NCBI GenBank assembly: GCA_964355075.1
Contig: CAYHCF010000012.1
Location: 31,639-95,638 of the forward strand
Origin: B1 sp964355075
Lineage (GTDB): Bacteria; Bacteroidota; Bacteroidia; UKL13-3
Direction of reading: 5' to 3'
DNA: 64,000 nucleotides
The translations under genes were made by a program, and so were the position numbers. Each line of letters begins with the position of its first letter. The stretch's first letter is position 1. The notes under the pieces were generated by a model, which saw only the letters and a list, made by a program, of their open reading frames with translations, was not told the DNA's origin and made no database searches. Positions 26,758-36,665 of the stretch are shown in pieces.

Positions 26758-29310
26758 CTATTCAATGGCTCTGAAGTTGGCAATATTTAAATCGTTGTTG
26801 TATAATGCATATCCCAATCGTTCTTTTAAATCATCAGGATTAAATGGTTTGAATATATAATCGTTCATACCCGCTTCATATACCTTATGGCGAAATTGCA
26901 TTTCATTTTCGGCAGTAATGGCTATAATGGGGATCCGGCGTTTGCGTTCATCCGGTAATTTTCTTATTAATAAGGAGGCTTCAATTCCATTCATTTCTGG
27001 CATATGAATATCCATTAAAACTGCATCAAAATTTGAATTCTTTACCCTTTCGTAACCCTCCTTACCATTTAAAGCAATTTCAGTGATGATACCCCATTTT
27101 TGCAAAAACTGACGAAGTACCATAACGTTCATCATATTATCATCAACAATTAATACCCGTTTTCCTTTAATAGAATCTTCGAAAGATGCCGTTTTAGAAC
27201 TTTTTCCAAATGATGCATTCCGGCTTACTTCAAAATTAATCGTAAAGTAAAAAGTGGAACCTTTCCCGGCAATACTTTCCATTTGTAGTTTACTGTTGAG
27301 GTTTTCAAGAATCTTTTTACAGATAGATAAGCCAAGACCTGTTCCTCCGTATTTGCGGGTAGTGTCAGAATCCGCTTGAGTAAAACTATCAAAAATCATA
27401 CTTTGCTTTGACTTTGAAATTCCTATTCCCGTATCAGAAATAGAAAAATGGACTAAAGCGTGATTGATAGTAGCCAACTGCAAACTGATATCAATTTTTA
27501 CATACCCCGAATCAGTGAATTTTATGGCATTATTTACCAAATTAATCAGGAGTTGGTTTATCCGTAAAGGGTCACCTTTTAACGAATTGGGAATTTTTTC
27601 GTCAAACTGAACCAATAATTCAACTTTTTTTTCTAATGCCTTGATGGAAAACAATTCTTTCACATCAAAAATAATACTTCTCAAATTAAAGTCGATGGTT
27701 TCGAGTTGCATTTTACCCGATTCCAATTTGCTGAAATCCAGAATATTGTTTACCAACGACAGTAAATTATCAGAACTTATCTTTAAGATATTCAGGTTTT
27801 CATATTGCTCGGGTTGAGGAGAATTTTGGTTCAATAAATTGGCAACACCAATAATCGCATTCAACGGTGTTCTGATTTCATGGCTTATGGTGGAAATAAA
27901 CTGAGATTTAACTTTTGCAGCTTCCTCGGCAGCTTCTTTGGCCTGCATAACTTCGATATTCTTTACCTGCAATATTTTATTCTGTATTTCTATTTTCTTC
28001 TGTTTTTCCTGAAGCTGTACATTTGTTCCTTTCACTTTATCTATATAATATAACATAAAGCCAAAAATGATCAGCACTATGATAAGACTCACCAGGTAGA
28101 AGATAAATCTAAAGTTATTTTTTTCAGTAATTAAACTCATTTCTAATCCCTGTTTTTCATGAACCAGGTTCAAATAATCACCTTCCATCTGATTCATAGA
28201 AACCTGTGATTCAGCTTTCGTCATACTATCATTTAAAAAATCCGACATTTTCAGATAAACAAGAGATTTTGCAAAATCACCTTTTATCTCATACAGGTTT
28301 GAATAGTTTTCATATGCATCTTTTAAAGCAGGCAAGGTTCCCTCTTTTTTTGACTGGCTGATTGACTTGTTTAAATAGTACGCCGCCGAATCAAACATTT
28401 TTAATTTGGTATATACAATCCCTAAATTATTTAGTGTATTGGATAATCCACCTATTTCATTATAAATTCCTTTTAATTCTGCCGATAACAATAAATAATT
28501 TTTAGCAATCGAATAATTACCTAAATCTATATTTACCACACCGAGATTATTATAGCTCAATGCAATATTTTGCAGATTATTTTGACGAACATCAATATCA
28601 TAAACTTTCTTAAAATACTTAAATGCTAATTGAGGTTTCTGTTCCTCCTGATATACACTAGCAAGATTGCTTAATGCATTCGAATTTATTGTTTCATCAC
28701 CTAGCTTTTCTCCTATTTTTAAAGCTCTGTTAAAATATAAAATCGCCTGTGGAACCTGTTTTTGAAGTTGAAAAACTAATCCAATATTATTATATTCATT
28801 CGCCATTCCGGTTAAATCATTCAACCTTTCATAAATAAACAGTGATTTAAAATAACAGGAGATGGATTGACGATATTTACCCTGTCGCTCATAATTAATA
28901 CCCAATAAATTTTGAGTAGAAGCAAGCTCCTTCCACGAATTTTCTTTTTCAAAAATCTCAATTGATTCTTTCAGATAATAGGTAGAACTGTCAATTGGCA
29001 TCCAATCGCTGATCAATATAGCCATTTGTAAACCTGACTTTCCAATGGCCAGATTCTCCTTTGCCGCTTTAGCCTTTTCGTATGCTTTTGTCGCAAATAT
29101 TAAGGATAATGGCATATTATTATGATTCCTGTGATAACGGGAAAGCGCAAGGCAAGCCTCAATTTTTACCGGCTCACTTTGGTCGCCATTAATTATAGAA
29201 TATAGGCTGTCAGCCTGCTTTTCATTAGATGCACGGATGCTGAAGAGGGTACTGACAAAAAATAATGCCGGTAAATAAATCCTGCTTATTGTTTTTAATA
29301 ACTTGTTCAA
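26758..29310 (-). CDS. TPR-containing hybrid histidine kinase
   Basis: Membrane sensor kinase of 850 residues. Signal peptide (about 1-28); periplasmic TPR repeats (about 50-370, for example YNNIGLVFQLQKQVPQAI and YNNLGVVNIDLGNYSIAK); one transmembrane helix (about 400-422); coiled coil; HisKA with phospho-acceptor H477 (TISHEIRTPLN); HATPase with LVNNAIKFTDSG, DTGIGIS and GGTGLGLSI; and a C-terminal receiver with D767 (VLMDIHMPEMNG). A fused receiver without its own output domain suggests phosphorelay to an unlinked partner. It begins with TTG: no ATG lies near the signal peptide, and the TTG overlaps a TAGATTTG box, so the start is uncertain. Divergent from pdxJ. Confidence 0.92.
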   Translation of the reverse strand: MNKLLKTISRIYLPALFFVSTLFSIRASNEKQADSLYSIINGDQSEPVKIEACLALSRYHRNHNNMPLSLIFATKAYEKAKAAKENLAIGKSGLQMAILISDWMPIDSSTYYLKESIEIFEKENSWKELASTQNLLGINYERQGKYRQSISCYFKSLFIYERLNDLTGMANEYNNIGLVFQLQKQVPQAILYFNRALKIGEKLGDETINSNALSNLASVYQEEQKPQLAFKYFKKVYDIDVRQNNLQNIALSYNNLGVVNIDLGNYSIAKNYLLLSAELKGIYNEIGGLSNTLNNLGIVYTKLKMFDSAAYYLNKSISQSKKEGTLPALKDAYENYSNLYEIKGDFAKSLVYLKMSDFLNDSMTKAESQVSMNQMEGDYLNLVHEKQGLEMSLITEKNNFRFIFYLVSLIIVLIIFGFMLYYIDKVKGTNVQLQEKQKKIEIQNKILQVKNIEVMQAKEAAEEAAKVKSQFISTISHEIRTPLNAIIGVANLLNQNSPQPEQYENLNILKISSDNLLSLVNNILDFSKLESGKMQLETIDFNLRSIIFDVKELFSIKALEKKVELLVQFDEKIPNSLKGDPLRINQLLINLVNNAIKFTDSGYVKIDISLQLATINHALVHFSISDTGIGISKSKQSMIFDSFTQADSDTTRKYGGTGLGLSICKKILENLNSKLQMESIAGKGSTFYFTINFEVSRNASFGKSSKTASFEDSIKGKRVLIVDDNMMNVMVLRQFLQKWGIITEIALNGKEGYERVKNSNFDAVLMDIHMPEMNGIEASLLIRKLPDERKRRIPIIAITAENEMQFRHKVYEAGMNDYIFKPFNPDDLKERLGYALYNNDLNIANFRAIE

Positions 29311-29377
29311 ATCTAACTATGGTAAATCTAATATTGGGACTAACTTCGCTACTTTAATTAACTTAAGCAAATTTAAT

Positions 29378-30094
29378 ATGATCCGGCTAAGCGTAAACAT
29401 TAATAAACTGGCATTAATTCGAAATTCAAGAGTCGGAAATAATCCCGATATTGTTCAATCAGCCATTGATTGCGAGCGTTTTGGCGCTAATGGAATAACG
29501 GTTCATCCCCGCCCTGATGAAAGGCACATCCGGTATTCTGATGCTTTTGAACTTAAAAAAGTTCTCAAAACTGAACTAAACATAGAAGGAAATCCAATGG
29601 AAAAAAAGTTTGTTGATTTGGTGATGGCAGTTAAACCTGCTCAGGTAACATTGGTTCCTGATTCACAGGATCAATTAACGAGTAATCATGGATGGGATAC
29701 GGTTCTACACAAACAATTTTTAGCTGAATTGGTTTCGCTTTTTGCTTCGGCACATATTAGAGTCTCTATTTTTGTTGACCCAAACATTAAAATGGTACAG
29801 GCAGCCCAGGAAACCGGAGCAGAGAGGATTGAACTCTATACCGAAATGTATGCATCGGCATACTCAACGCATAGGGAGCTGGCAATAAAAGAATATATTG
29901 AAGCTGCAAAGGAGGCTTATGTACTTGGACTAGCGGTAAATGCAGGTCACGATTTGAATTTGGAAAATCTCCACTATTTTGTCAAAAATGTGCCTCATAT
30001 CAAAGAAGTTTCAATTGGGCACGCCTTAATCTGCGATTCAATATTTTATGGATTAGAAAATGCCATTCAGCTTTACAGAAGAAAGCTGAGATAG
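29378..30094 (+). CDS. pdxJ: Pyridoxine 5'-phosphate synthase
   Basis: Condenses 1-deoxyxylulose 5-phosphate with 3-amino-1-hydroxyacetone phosphate to form pyridoxine 5'-phosphate, in the DXP-dependent vitamin B6 route. It has 238 residues from the ATG at 29378 (MIRLSVNINKLALIRNSR), the usual length; the frame is open upstream to 29303 but those residues are outside the family. Motifs: GITVHPRPDERHI, ELNIEGNP, VTLVPD, VSIFVDP, GAERIELYTE, VNAGHDLN and SIGHALI. pdxH, the oxidase that follows in the pathway, lies about 7 kb away at 37372. Confidence 0.95.
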   Translation: MIRLSVNINKLALIRNSRVGNNPDIVQSAIDCERFGANGITVHPRPDERHIRYSDAFELKKVLKTELNIEGNPMEKKFVDLVMAVKPAQVTLVPDSQDQLTSNHGWDTVLHKQFLAELVSLFASAHIRVSIFVDPNIKMVQAAQETGAERIELYTEMYASAYSTHRELAIKEYIEAAKEAYVLGLAVNAGHDLNLENLHYFVKNVPHIKEVSIGHALICDSIFYGLENAIQLYRRKLR

Positions 30095-30095
30095 C

Positions 30096-31358
30096 TTATC
30101 TCAATATGGTTTCTTCCCGGTCGGGACCAACAGAAATTACCTGGATAGGAACCTTAATCTCATCTTCCACAAAATTTATATAATTTTTAAACGTTTCCGG
30201 TAATTCATCATAATTCCGCATTGCACCTAAATTGCCATTCCAGCCTGCAAACTTTTTATATTCAGGTTCAAGCATTCCATCGAGCATATTGAATGGAATT
30301 TCTTTGGTGAGTTTGCCATTAATCTTGTAGGCGTCACAAACCATCACCTCATTAAAACCGCTAATCACGTCACTTTTGGTACAAATTAAATCGCTAACTC
30401 CATTTAGCATTATGGCATATCGTAAAGTAGGCAAATCCAACCAACCCGTTCTTCTCGGACGACCGGTTGTGGCACCGTATTCATTTCCGAGTTTACGCAA
30501 TAATTCACCTGTTTCGTTATTTTGTTCCGTAGGAAAAGGTCCATTACCAACCCGGGTACAATAGGCTTTAAAAATACCATAAACTTTATTAATTTTCCGG
30601 GGGGCGATTCCCAAACCACTGCATACTCCTCCTGTAATGGTATTACTTGAAGTAACAAATGGGTACGAACCAAAATCAATGTCCAGTAAAGTTCCCTGAG
30701 CCCCTTCGGCTAACACTTTTTTCCCATCATTTACCAGCTTATTAATAAAGTACTCGGAATTAATAATTTTAAACTGTTTCAGGAATTCAACTGCTTCAAA
30801 GAACAAAGTTTCATGGTCAGGCAAATGGTATTCAAAATTAAACGAATCCAATAATTTCTTATGAATGGAAACTGCCCCATTGTATTTGGCAAGAAAATCC
30901 GGACTTAACAAATCCCCTATTCTTATGCCGCTTCTTCCAATTTTATCCTGATAGGCAGGGCTTATTCCACGCAAGGTTGAACCCACTTTGTGTTCGCCTT
31001 TATGTGCCTCACTGGCAGCGTCCACCAATCGATGAGTCGGCAAAATAACATGCGCTTTCTCCGAGATATAGAGATTCTTTTTGATATCAACTCCGGTAAG
31101 TCCCGCCTTTTCAATTTCCTTTTTCAATTGTACGGGATCAACCACAACCCCATTTCCAATGATATTAATACAATGATCATGGAATATCCCGGATGGAATG
31201 GTATTCAATACATACTTATTCCCTCCAAATTCAAGAGAATGACCGGCGTTAGGTCCACCCTGAAAACGAGCAACCACATCGTATTTGGGAGTTAATACGT
31301 CAACAATCTTTCCTTTTCCTTCATCGCCCCATTGCAGGCCTAATACAACATCAACCAT
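30096..31358 (-). CDS. purA: Adenylosuccinate synthetase
   Basis: GTP-dependent ligation of IMP with aspartate, the first committed step to AMP. It has 420 residues. N-terminal GLQWGDEGKGKIVD contains the catalytic Asp; NAGHSL has the catalytic His; GAQGTLLDIDFGSYPFVTSSN and RTGWLDLP are present, and the end is PIQVISVGPDREETI. Part of a minus-strand run relA/spoT, fur-like, purA with gaps of about 20-30 bases. Confidence 0.97.
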   Translation of the reverse strand: MVDVVLGLQWGDEGKGKIVDVLTPKYDVVARFQGGPNAGHSLEFGGNKYVLNTIPSGIFHDHCINIIGNGVVVDPVQLKKEIEKAGLTGVDIKKNLYISEKAHVILPTHRLVDAASEAHKGEHKVGSTLRGISPAYQDKIGRSGIRIGDLLSPDFLAKYNGAVSIHKKLLDSFNFEYHLPDHETLFFEAVEFLKQFKIINSEYFINKLVNDGKKVLAEGAQGTLLDIDFGSYPFVTSSNTITGGVCSGLGIAPRKINKVYGIFKAYCTRVGNGPFPTEQNNETGELLRKLGNEYGATTGRPRRTGWLDLPTLRYAIMLNGVSDLICTKSDVISGFNEVMVCDAYKINGKLTKEIPFNMLDGMLEPEYKKFAGWNGNLGAMRNYDELPETFKNYINFVEDEIKVPIQVISVGPDREETILR

Positions 31359-31378
31359 AATAATAATTAAAAAACTTT

Positions 31379-31891
31379 TTAAACTAATTTTTTACATGTT
31401 ATACATCTGTGTTCAGCATCAACATTTGGCTTACCAAATAAATAAAGCGAGTGATTGGTAATTTCAAATTGCATTAACTCGCCCATGGTAGTTCTGATTT
31501 GTTGAATACGGGGATCACAAAATTCAAATACGTCATGGCATATATTGCAAATCATATGATCATGTTGCCTGAAACCATAAGCGCGTTCATACCTTGAAAT
31601 ATTTTTACCGAACTGATGTTTGATAACTAAACCGCATTCCAACAGTAAATCTAATGTGTTATAAACAGTTGCCCGGCTTACACGGTAATTACGATCCTTC
31701 ATGTGCTCAAATAAGGTTTCAACATCAAAGTGTTCCTTATTCGAATAAATTTCATCCAAAATCGCAAAACGTTCAGGAGTTTTACGTTGTTGATGAATTT
31801 CTAAAAACTCTATGAATCTATCTTTAACCTCTGATTTTAACTGATCTGTATTTGCACTTGCCTTTTGCATTAAATAAATATTACGGTTCAA
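31379..31891 (-). CDS. Fur-family metalloregulator
   Basis: Metal-dependent DNA-binding repressor of 170 residues. Winged helix with NYRVSRATVYNTLDLLLECGLV (recognition helix), then the dimerisation domain with HDHMICNICHDVFEFCD and a second cysteine pair CITC near the end, suggesting a structural zinc site. Whether it senses iron (Fur), peroxide (PerR) or zinc (Zur) cannot be decided from the sequence. Between relA/spoT and purA, an arrangement I recall in other Bacteroidota. Confidence 0.9.
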   Translation of the reverse strand: MNRNIYLMQKASANTDQLKSEVKDRFIEFLEIHQQRKTPERFAILDEIYSNKEHFDVETLFEHMKDRNYRVSRATVYNTLDLLLECGLVIKHQFGKNISRYERAYGFRQHDHMICNICHDVFEFCDPRIQQIRTTMGELMQFEITNHSLYLFGKPNVDAEHRCITCKKLV

Positions 31892-31920
31892 AGTTAATCT
31901 TTTTGTTATGATATGCCTTA

Positions 31921-34131
31921 TTAACTTAAATCCACCCGATTCACGGTAATTAATTCGCTGGCCTCCTTTATCGCATTCATAATATTATCAAGCTGGTGCG
32001 TATCATGAACTTCCAAAAAAATGTTCCCTTCAAACATCCCTTCATGACTGGTTATACTGATGGTACGCATATTTATCTGAAGTTGTTTTGAAATGATATC
32101 GGTTATAATACTCACAATCCCAACACTATCTATTCCAGCAACTTTAATGGAAGTGAGAAAGGCTTTACGTTGGTTCGGGCCTTCATTAGCCCATTTAGCC
32201 TTAATAATCCGGTATCCGTAATTACTCATTAATGCAACAGCATTGGTACAGCTGGTTCTATGAATTTTTACTCCCTCCCCAATGGTAACAAATCCAAAAA
32301 TTTCATCCCCCGGAATCGGATTACAACATTTCGCAAAAGAATAATCCATCGTTGTATCGTTATCACTCAATAAAATTGAATCATTTGTGACAACCGGAAG
32401 TGGTTTCCCTTTACTCTTATTTGGAATTTCAGACGGTTTGTTTCTTTCAGTATGAAGTATTCCTTCAATATCAATTTTGGTCCGGTCTATCTTTTCATTG
32501 GCTATTTGGTAATATAGTTCTGTAACCGATTTTAGTTGATAATACTTCATTAAATCATGAAGTGCTGCAGAGGTAAAATGGATCTTGGCACTTTTAAATT
32601 TTCGTTCAAGAATCTCTTTTCCCATGGCCGATTCAGATAAGCGCAATTGTTTGAAGTAATCCCTGACTTTGGCTTTTGCCTTAGCCGTTACAACGAAATT
32701 TAACCATTCTTCATTTGGTTTTTGCTTGGCACTTGACAATATTTCAACCTGATCACCATTGCTCAAAACATGATTAAGTGGTACCAGTTTATTGTTGAGC
32801 TTTGCCCCAATACATTTTGTGCCTAATTCACTGTGGATATCAAATGCAAAATCAAGGACAGTGGAATCGGCCGGCAACTTTTTTATATCTCCTTTGGGTG
32901 TAAAGACAAAAATTTCGTCCCTGTACAGAGCAAGCTTAAAATCATCCAAAAACTCAAGTGCACTGGCATCGGGATTTTCCAGAATTTCTCTCACACGAAG
33001 CAACCATCCTTCCAAACCACTATCTGCACTCTGAGGGGAATCTTTATATTTCCAATGTGCCGCAAACCCCTTTTCGGCAATATCATCCATCCGTTTCGTC
33101 CTGATTTGTATTTCCACCCACCTGCCTTTTGGCCCCATTAAGGTAGTGTGTAAACTTTCATATCCGTTCGCTCTCGGGGTACTCACCCAATCTCTCAATC
33201 TATCGGGATTTGGTGTATAATGATCTGTTACAATGGAATAAACTTTCCAACAATCGCTCTTCTCGTTTTCGTATGCACTATCAATGATTATCCGGATGGC
33301 AAATAAATCATAAACCTCTTCAAAGGGGATGTTTTGTTTCTTCATTTTGCTCAAAATAGAATGAATGCTTTTAGGCCTTCCTTTTATCTCATAAACAATT
33401 CCCATTTTCTTAAAATCCTCCAGTAAAGGTTCAATAAATAATTTAATGTATTTATTGCGTTGAACCTTCGTTTCATTCAGTTTATTTTTAACAAAAATGT
33501 AGTTTTCGGCCTGAAGGTATTTTGTTGCCAGATCCTCCAACTCGGTTTTTACGGCATACAATCCCAAACGATGGGCAAGGGGAGCGTATACATAGGCAGT
33601 TTCGGAAGCAATCTTTAACTGCGATTTCGGACTCATGGAATCCAGGGTACGCATATTGTGCACCCGGTCACTTAACTTGATTAAAATTACCCGAACGTCA
33701 TCACTCAGGGTTAGTAGCATTTTCTTGAAATTCTCGGCCTGAATACTTCGGTCTGTCTGATCAAAAACTCCAGATATTTTTGTTAATCCATCAATAATTC
33801 TTGCTACTGTATCCCCAAATTTCAACCTGATAAAATCAAGGGTGATATCAGTGTCTTCAACCGTATCATGTAAAAGAGCACAAATAACTGAGGTTACTCC
33901 CAAACCCATTTCTTCGGCACATATTTGAGCCACCGCCAAAGGATGCAAAATATAAGGTTCGCCACTTTTCCTACGCATATTTTTATGCGCCTCCAACGAT
34001 AATTCAAAAGCCTCCCTTATTTTTTTCCGGTCCTCTTTTGTCAGATTCCGTTTGATGCTTTTTAAGAGGGTTCGGTATTCCTTAACAATATCCTTATTTT
34101 CCTTTTGAGTGTCAATAACAGCTGAATTCAT
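31921..34131 (-). CDS. Bifunctional (p)ppGpp synthetase/hydrolase
   Basis: RelA/SpoT homologue of 736 residues that makes and degrades the stringent-response alarmone. In order: HD hydrolase domain with an intact HDTVEDT (about residues 85-95), synthetase domain with VYDLFAIRIIID and WVSTPRANGYESLHTTLMG, TGS domain (IFVFTPKGDIKKLPADSTVLDFAF), a zinc-finger/helical region (KCCNPIPGDEIFGFVT) and a C-terminal ACT domain. Hydrolase and synthetase motifs both look active, so it is the bifunctional Rel/SpoT form. Confidence 0.96.
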   Translation of the reverse strand: MNSAVIDTQKENKDIVKEYRTLLKSIKRNLTKEDRKKIREAFELSLEAHKNMRRKSGEPYILHPLAVAQICAEEMGLGVTSVICALLHDTVEDTDITLDFIRLKFGDTVARIIDGLTKISGVFDQTDRSIQAENFKKMLLTLSDDVRVILIKLSDRVHNMRTLDSMSPKSQLKIASETAYVYAPLAHRLGLYAVKTELEDLATKYLQAENYIFVKNKLNETKVQRNKYIKLFIEPLLEDFKKMGIVYEIKGRPKSIHSILSKMKKQNIPFEEVYDLFAIRIIIDSAYENEKSDCWKVYSIVTDHYTPNPDRLRDWVSTPRANGYESLHTTLMGPKGRWVEIQIRTKRMDDIAEKGFAAHWKYKDSPQSADSGLEGWLLRVREILENPDASALEFLDDFKLALYRDEIFVFTPKGDIKKLPADSTVLDFAFDIHSELGTKCIGAKLNNKLVPLNHVLSNGDQVEILSSAKQKPNEEWLNFVVTAKAKAKVRDYFKQLRLSESAMGKEILERKFKSAKIHFTSAALHDLMKYYQLKSVTELYYQIANEKIDRTKIDIEGILHTERNKPSEIPNKSKGKPLPVVTNDSILLSDNDTTMDYSFAKCCNPIPGDEIFGFVTIGEGVKIHRTSCTNAVALMSNYGYRIIKAKWANEGPNQRKAFLTSIKVAGIDSVGIVSIITDIISKQLQINMRTISITSHEGMFEGNIFLEVHDTHQLDNIMNAIKEASELITVNRVDLS

Positions 34132-34224
34132 TTTAAATTAATTCCTATTTTGATTTGAGCCAAAATAAACAATAAAACACTTATTATTTCAACTATTATC
34201 GAAAATAAATCAATTAATTATATC

Positions 34225-34254
34225 TTGTAAATAATCAAAATAAAATTACCTTTG
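34225..34254 (+). promoter_or_regulatory. Promoter for the tRNA-Leu gene
   Basis: CTTG (34224-34227), 19 bases, TACCTTTG (34247-34254) fits the Bacteroidota promoter. The tRNA starts about 106 bases later, so a 5' leader of roughly 100 bases would be processed off. Confidence 0.55.
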
Positions 34255-34360
34255 CAGTCCTTTTGAAGAGAATTAATTGAAACTGATCCTTTCAGAATTG
34301 CAATGGGTTTGTTTTCAGATTGTTCTGAGCCTGAACCGGGGTCTATAAAGAAAATTCTTT

Positions 34361-34442
34361 GCGCATGTGGCGTAATTGGTAGCCGTGCCAGACTTAGGAT
34401 CTGGTGCCGTAAGGCGTGGGGGTTCGAGTCCCTCCATGCGCA
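34361..34442 (+). tRNA. tRNA-Leu (anticodon UAG)
   Basis: 82 bases. Acceptor arms GCGCATG (34361-34367) and CATGCGC (34435-34441) pair fully, discriminator A at 34442. The anticodon stem CCAGA/TCTGG encloses CTTAGGA, giving TAG. A class II long variable arm (TGCCGTAAGGCGT) and T-loop GGTTCGAGTCC support Leu. CCA is not encoded. The only complete tRNA in the window. Confidence 0.95.
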
Positions 34443-34454
34443 CAAAGTAATTGA

Positions 34455-34490
34455 AAAAAAATTAGACTGACATTGTTGGTCTAATTTTTT
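34455..34490 (+). terminator. Hairpin terminator after tRNA-Leu
   Basis: AAAAAATTAGAC (34456-34467) pairs with GTCTAATTTTTT (34479-34490) around an 11-base loop, ending in a T run. It sits between the tRNA and tig, 27 bases before the tig start, so tig needs readthrough or a promoter inside this hairpin region. Confidence 0.75.
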
Positions 34491-34516
34491 ATAAAGCCAT
34501 TCTTGAATTAGCAAAA

Positions 34517-35962
34517 ATGATGAATGTAATATTAGAAAAAAAAGATGAATTAAACGGAACCATTTCCGTTAACATCACAACGATTGATTATCTTCCTTCT
34601 TACGAGAAGAAATTAAAAGATTATGGCAAAAAAGCCAATATTCCCGGTTTTAGAGCCGGACACGCACCCAAGAGTATGATCGAAAAAATGGTTGGAAACA
34701 ACCTGCTTCTGGAAGAGGTAAACGAACTGGCCAGTAAAGGTCTTTTTGATTATATTGAAGAAAACAAATTAAATATTTTGGGTCAACCGGTTTTAACCGA
34801 AGATACCAAAATTGATGCATTGACGAAAACCGCTGATTATACTTTCAAATTTGATATAGGTCTGTCCCCCGAAATTGAACTTAATATTAGTTCGGCCGAC
34901 AAATATGAAAAGTATAGCATTCTTATTACCGACAAAATGTTGGATGAGGAAATTGAACGTATGATGAAAAGGTTCAGCCAATTAACTGATGTAGAAACAG
35001 TTGGTGAGAACGATATGATTTATGTGGGACTAACTGAACTAAACGAAGATGGCTCAGAATTGGATGGAGGTGTACATCCGGAATCTGTGCCAGTAGCTAT
35101 TAATACGATCAAAAATGAGGATCTGTCAAAACAATTAATGGGTTTAGAAAAAGGTGCTGAGTTAACTGTGAATATTTTTTCGCTCTTTAATAATGATGAA
35201 CAGGAAATGAGTCATGCTTTGGGAATTCAAAAACCCGGAATTGCAGATTTGAGCCCTCATTTTAAACTTATATTAAAAGAAATTAAACACACTGAGAATT
35301 CAGAATTAAACCAGGAATTTTTCGACAAATTATATGGTAAAGATGTGATTACCTCAGAGGTTGAACTAAGAACGAAAATAAGTGAAGAATTAAAAACTTA
35401 TTTTGACCAGCAAGCTCAGCATTTAATGGAACATGAGTTATTTGACAGCCTGGTTGCCAAACACAATATAATGCTTCCGGATGCCTTCCTGAAACGCTGG
35501 TTAATAGATAGACATACAGATAAATTTAACGCCTCAAACATTGATAAAGCATACATTCCTGAAGCTAATTATCTAAAGAACCATATTTTAGAAGAGAAAA
35601 TTATGCTTGCAAATGACATCAAGGTTGATGAAACTGAAATTAAAGAAGCAGCCATGGGTCATACCAAAAGCATGTTTGGTTCCTATGGAAATCAGGGAAT
35701 TAGCGATGAATTATTGTGGAGTATTGTGGAGCCCCAATTAAAAAAAGAAGATTTCAGAAGCAGAATGATTAATGTGGCCGTTCGTCAAAAAGTAAACGCT
35801 TATTTGATGGACACCATAACGGTTGAACCTAAAGATATTAGTGCGGAAGATTTTTTTAAAATAATGGAAACGCATAACCACAAACATCATGACCATGAAC
35901 AGGGTAATTCTGATGAGAACGAACATCACGACCCTGAACATGAAGAAGCGGTAATGGCTTAA
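34517..35962 (+). CDS. tig: Trigger factor chaperone
   Basis: Ribosome-associated chaperone of 481 residues. The N-terminal ribosome-binding domain carries IPGFRAGHAPKSMIEKMVG (equivalent to the GFRxGKxP signature, with His for Lys). The middle region where a PPIase domain is expected is diverged and lacks clear FKBP motifs. A helical C-terminal substrate domain follows. The last ~25 residues are rich in His and acidic residues (HNHKHHDHEQ), possibly metal-binding. Starts MMNVILEKK; two consecutive ATGs. tatD starts immediately after its stop. Confidence 0.93.
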   Translation: MMNVILEKKDELNGTISVNITTIDYLPSYEKKLKDYGKKANIPGFRAGHAPKSMIEKMVGNNLLLEEVNELASKGLFDYIEENKLNILGQPVLTEDTKIDALTKTADYTFKFDIGLSPEIELNISSADKYEKYSILITDKMLDEEIERMMKRFSQLTDVETVGENDMIYVGLTELNEDGSELDGGVHPESVPVAINTIKNEDLSKQLMGLEKGAELTVNIFSLFNNDEQEMSHALGIQKPGIADLSPHFKLILKEIKHTENSELNQEFFDKLYGKDVITSEVELRTKISEELKTYFDQQAQHLMEHELFDSLVAKHNIMLPDAFLKRWLIDRHTDKFNASNIDKAYIPEANYLKNHILEEKIMLANDIKVDETEIKEAAMGHTKSMFGSYGNQGISDELLWSIVEPQLKKEDFRSRMINVAVRQKVNAYLMDTITVEPKDISAEDFFKIMETHNHKHHDHEQGNSDENEHHDPEHEEAVMA

Positions 35963-35963
35963 A

Positions 35964-36665
35964 ATGATAAAAATATCAAAAAGCACCTATTTCAATTGTC
36001 ACTCCCATCGTAAACCGGCAATCAGTAACGAGTTTACTATCAGAAATGCCTGTTTGCATGTCCCTAAAAACGCACCACTAAAATATGGATTGAGCGTAGG
36101 AATTCATCCCTGGCACTTAAACAAAATAGATTGGAGAATTGCGAAAGAGAAATTAATAAGCCTTATGGCCGAAGCTCAGGTATTTGCTTTAGGCGAGGTG
36201 GGTTTAGACAGATTAAAGCCAAACTTTGTTGAACAATTAGATTTATTAAAACAGCAGCTTATTTTGGCCGAACCATTTCAAAAACCGGTTATTATTCATT
36301 GCGTGAAAGCCTATTCAGACTTAATTACTTTTCTTAAATCCAGTACGCTAACTTTTATTTTACACGCTTATCAGGGGAATTTATTTCAAACAAATCAACT
36401 ACTCAAATTTCAAAACACCTATTTTTCCTTTGGTGAGTCCTCTTTGAATTCAAAAGAAAGAATGGATGACATTTTGAAAATTATTCCAATAAACAGAGTT
36501 TTACTTGAAACTGACACCTCAAAAAAAAACATAGAAATGGTTTATAGAATGATGCTGGAGCGGCTTGAAATTTCTGAGTACGACCTAAAAATTCAAATTC
36601 GTAAGAACTTCGAAAAAGTTTTCTTTAAAACAATCAGTTCCAGCTATAATCCTCCGGCGAATTAG
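35964..36665 (+). CDS. TatD-family metal-dependent hydrolase
   Basis: Probable TatD-type DNase/amidohydrolase of 233 residues, slightly short of the usual 250-260. Metal-site motifs: NCHSH (near residue 12), SVGIHPWH, ALGEVGLDR, VIIHCVKAY, FILHAY and LLETDTS. It starts 1 base after the tig stop, so co-transcription is likely. Its 3' end overlaps the convergent yqgE-like gene by 32 bases. Confidence 0.88.
   Translation: MIKISKSTYFNCHSHRKPAISNEFTIRNACLHVPKNAPLKYGLSVGIHPWHLNKIDWRIAKEKLISLMAEAQVFALGEVGLDRLKPNFVEQLDLLKQQLILAEPFQKPVIIHCVKAYSDLITFLKSSTLTFILHAYQGNLFQTNQLLKFQNTYFSFGESSLNSKERMDDILKIIPINRVLLETDTSKKNIEMVYRMMLERLEISEYDLKIQIRKNFEKVFFKTISSSYNPPAN

Noticed and set aside
34218..34514. Minus-strand frame across tRNA-Leu
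   Set aside because: It translates the tRNA and its terminator; the tRNA is unmistakable.
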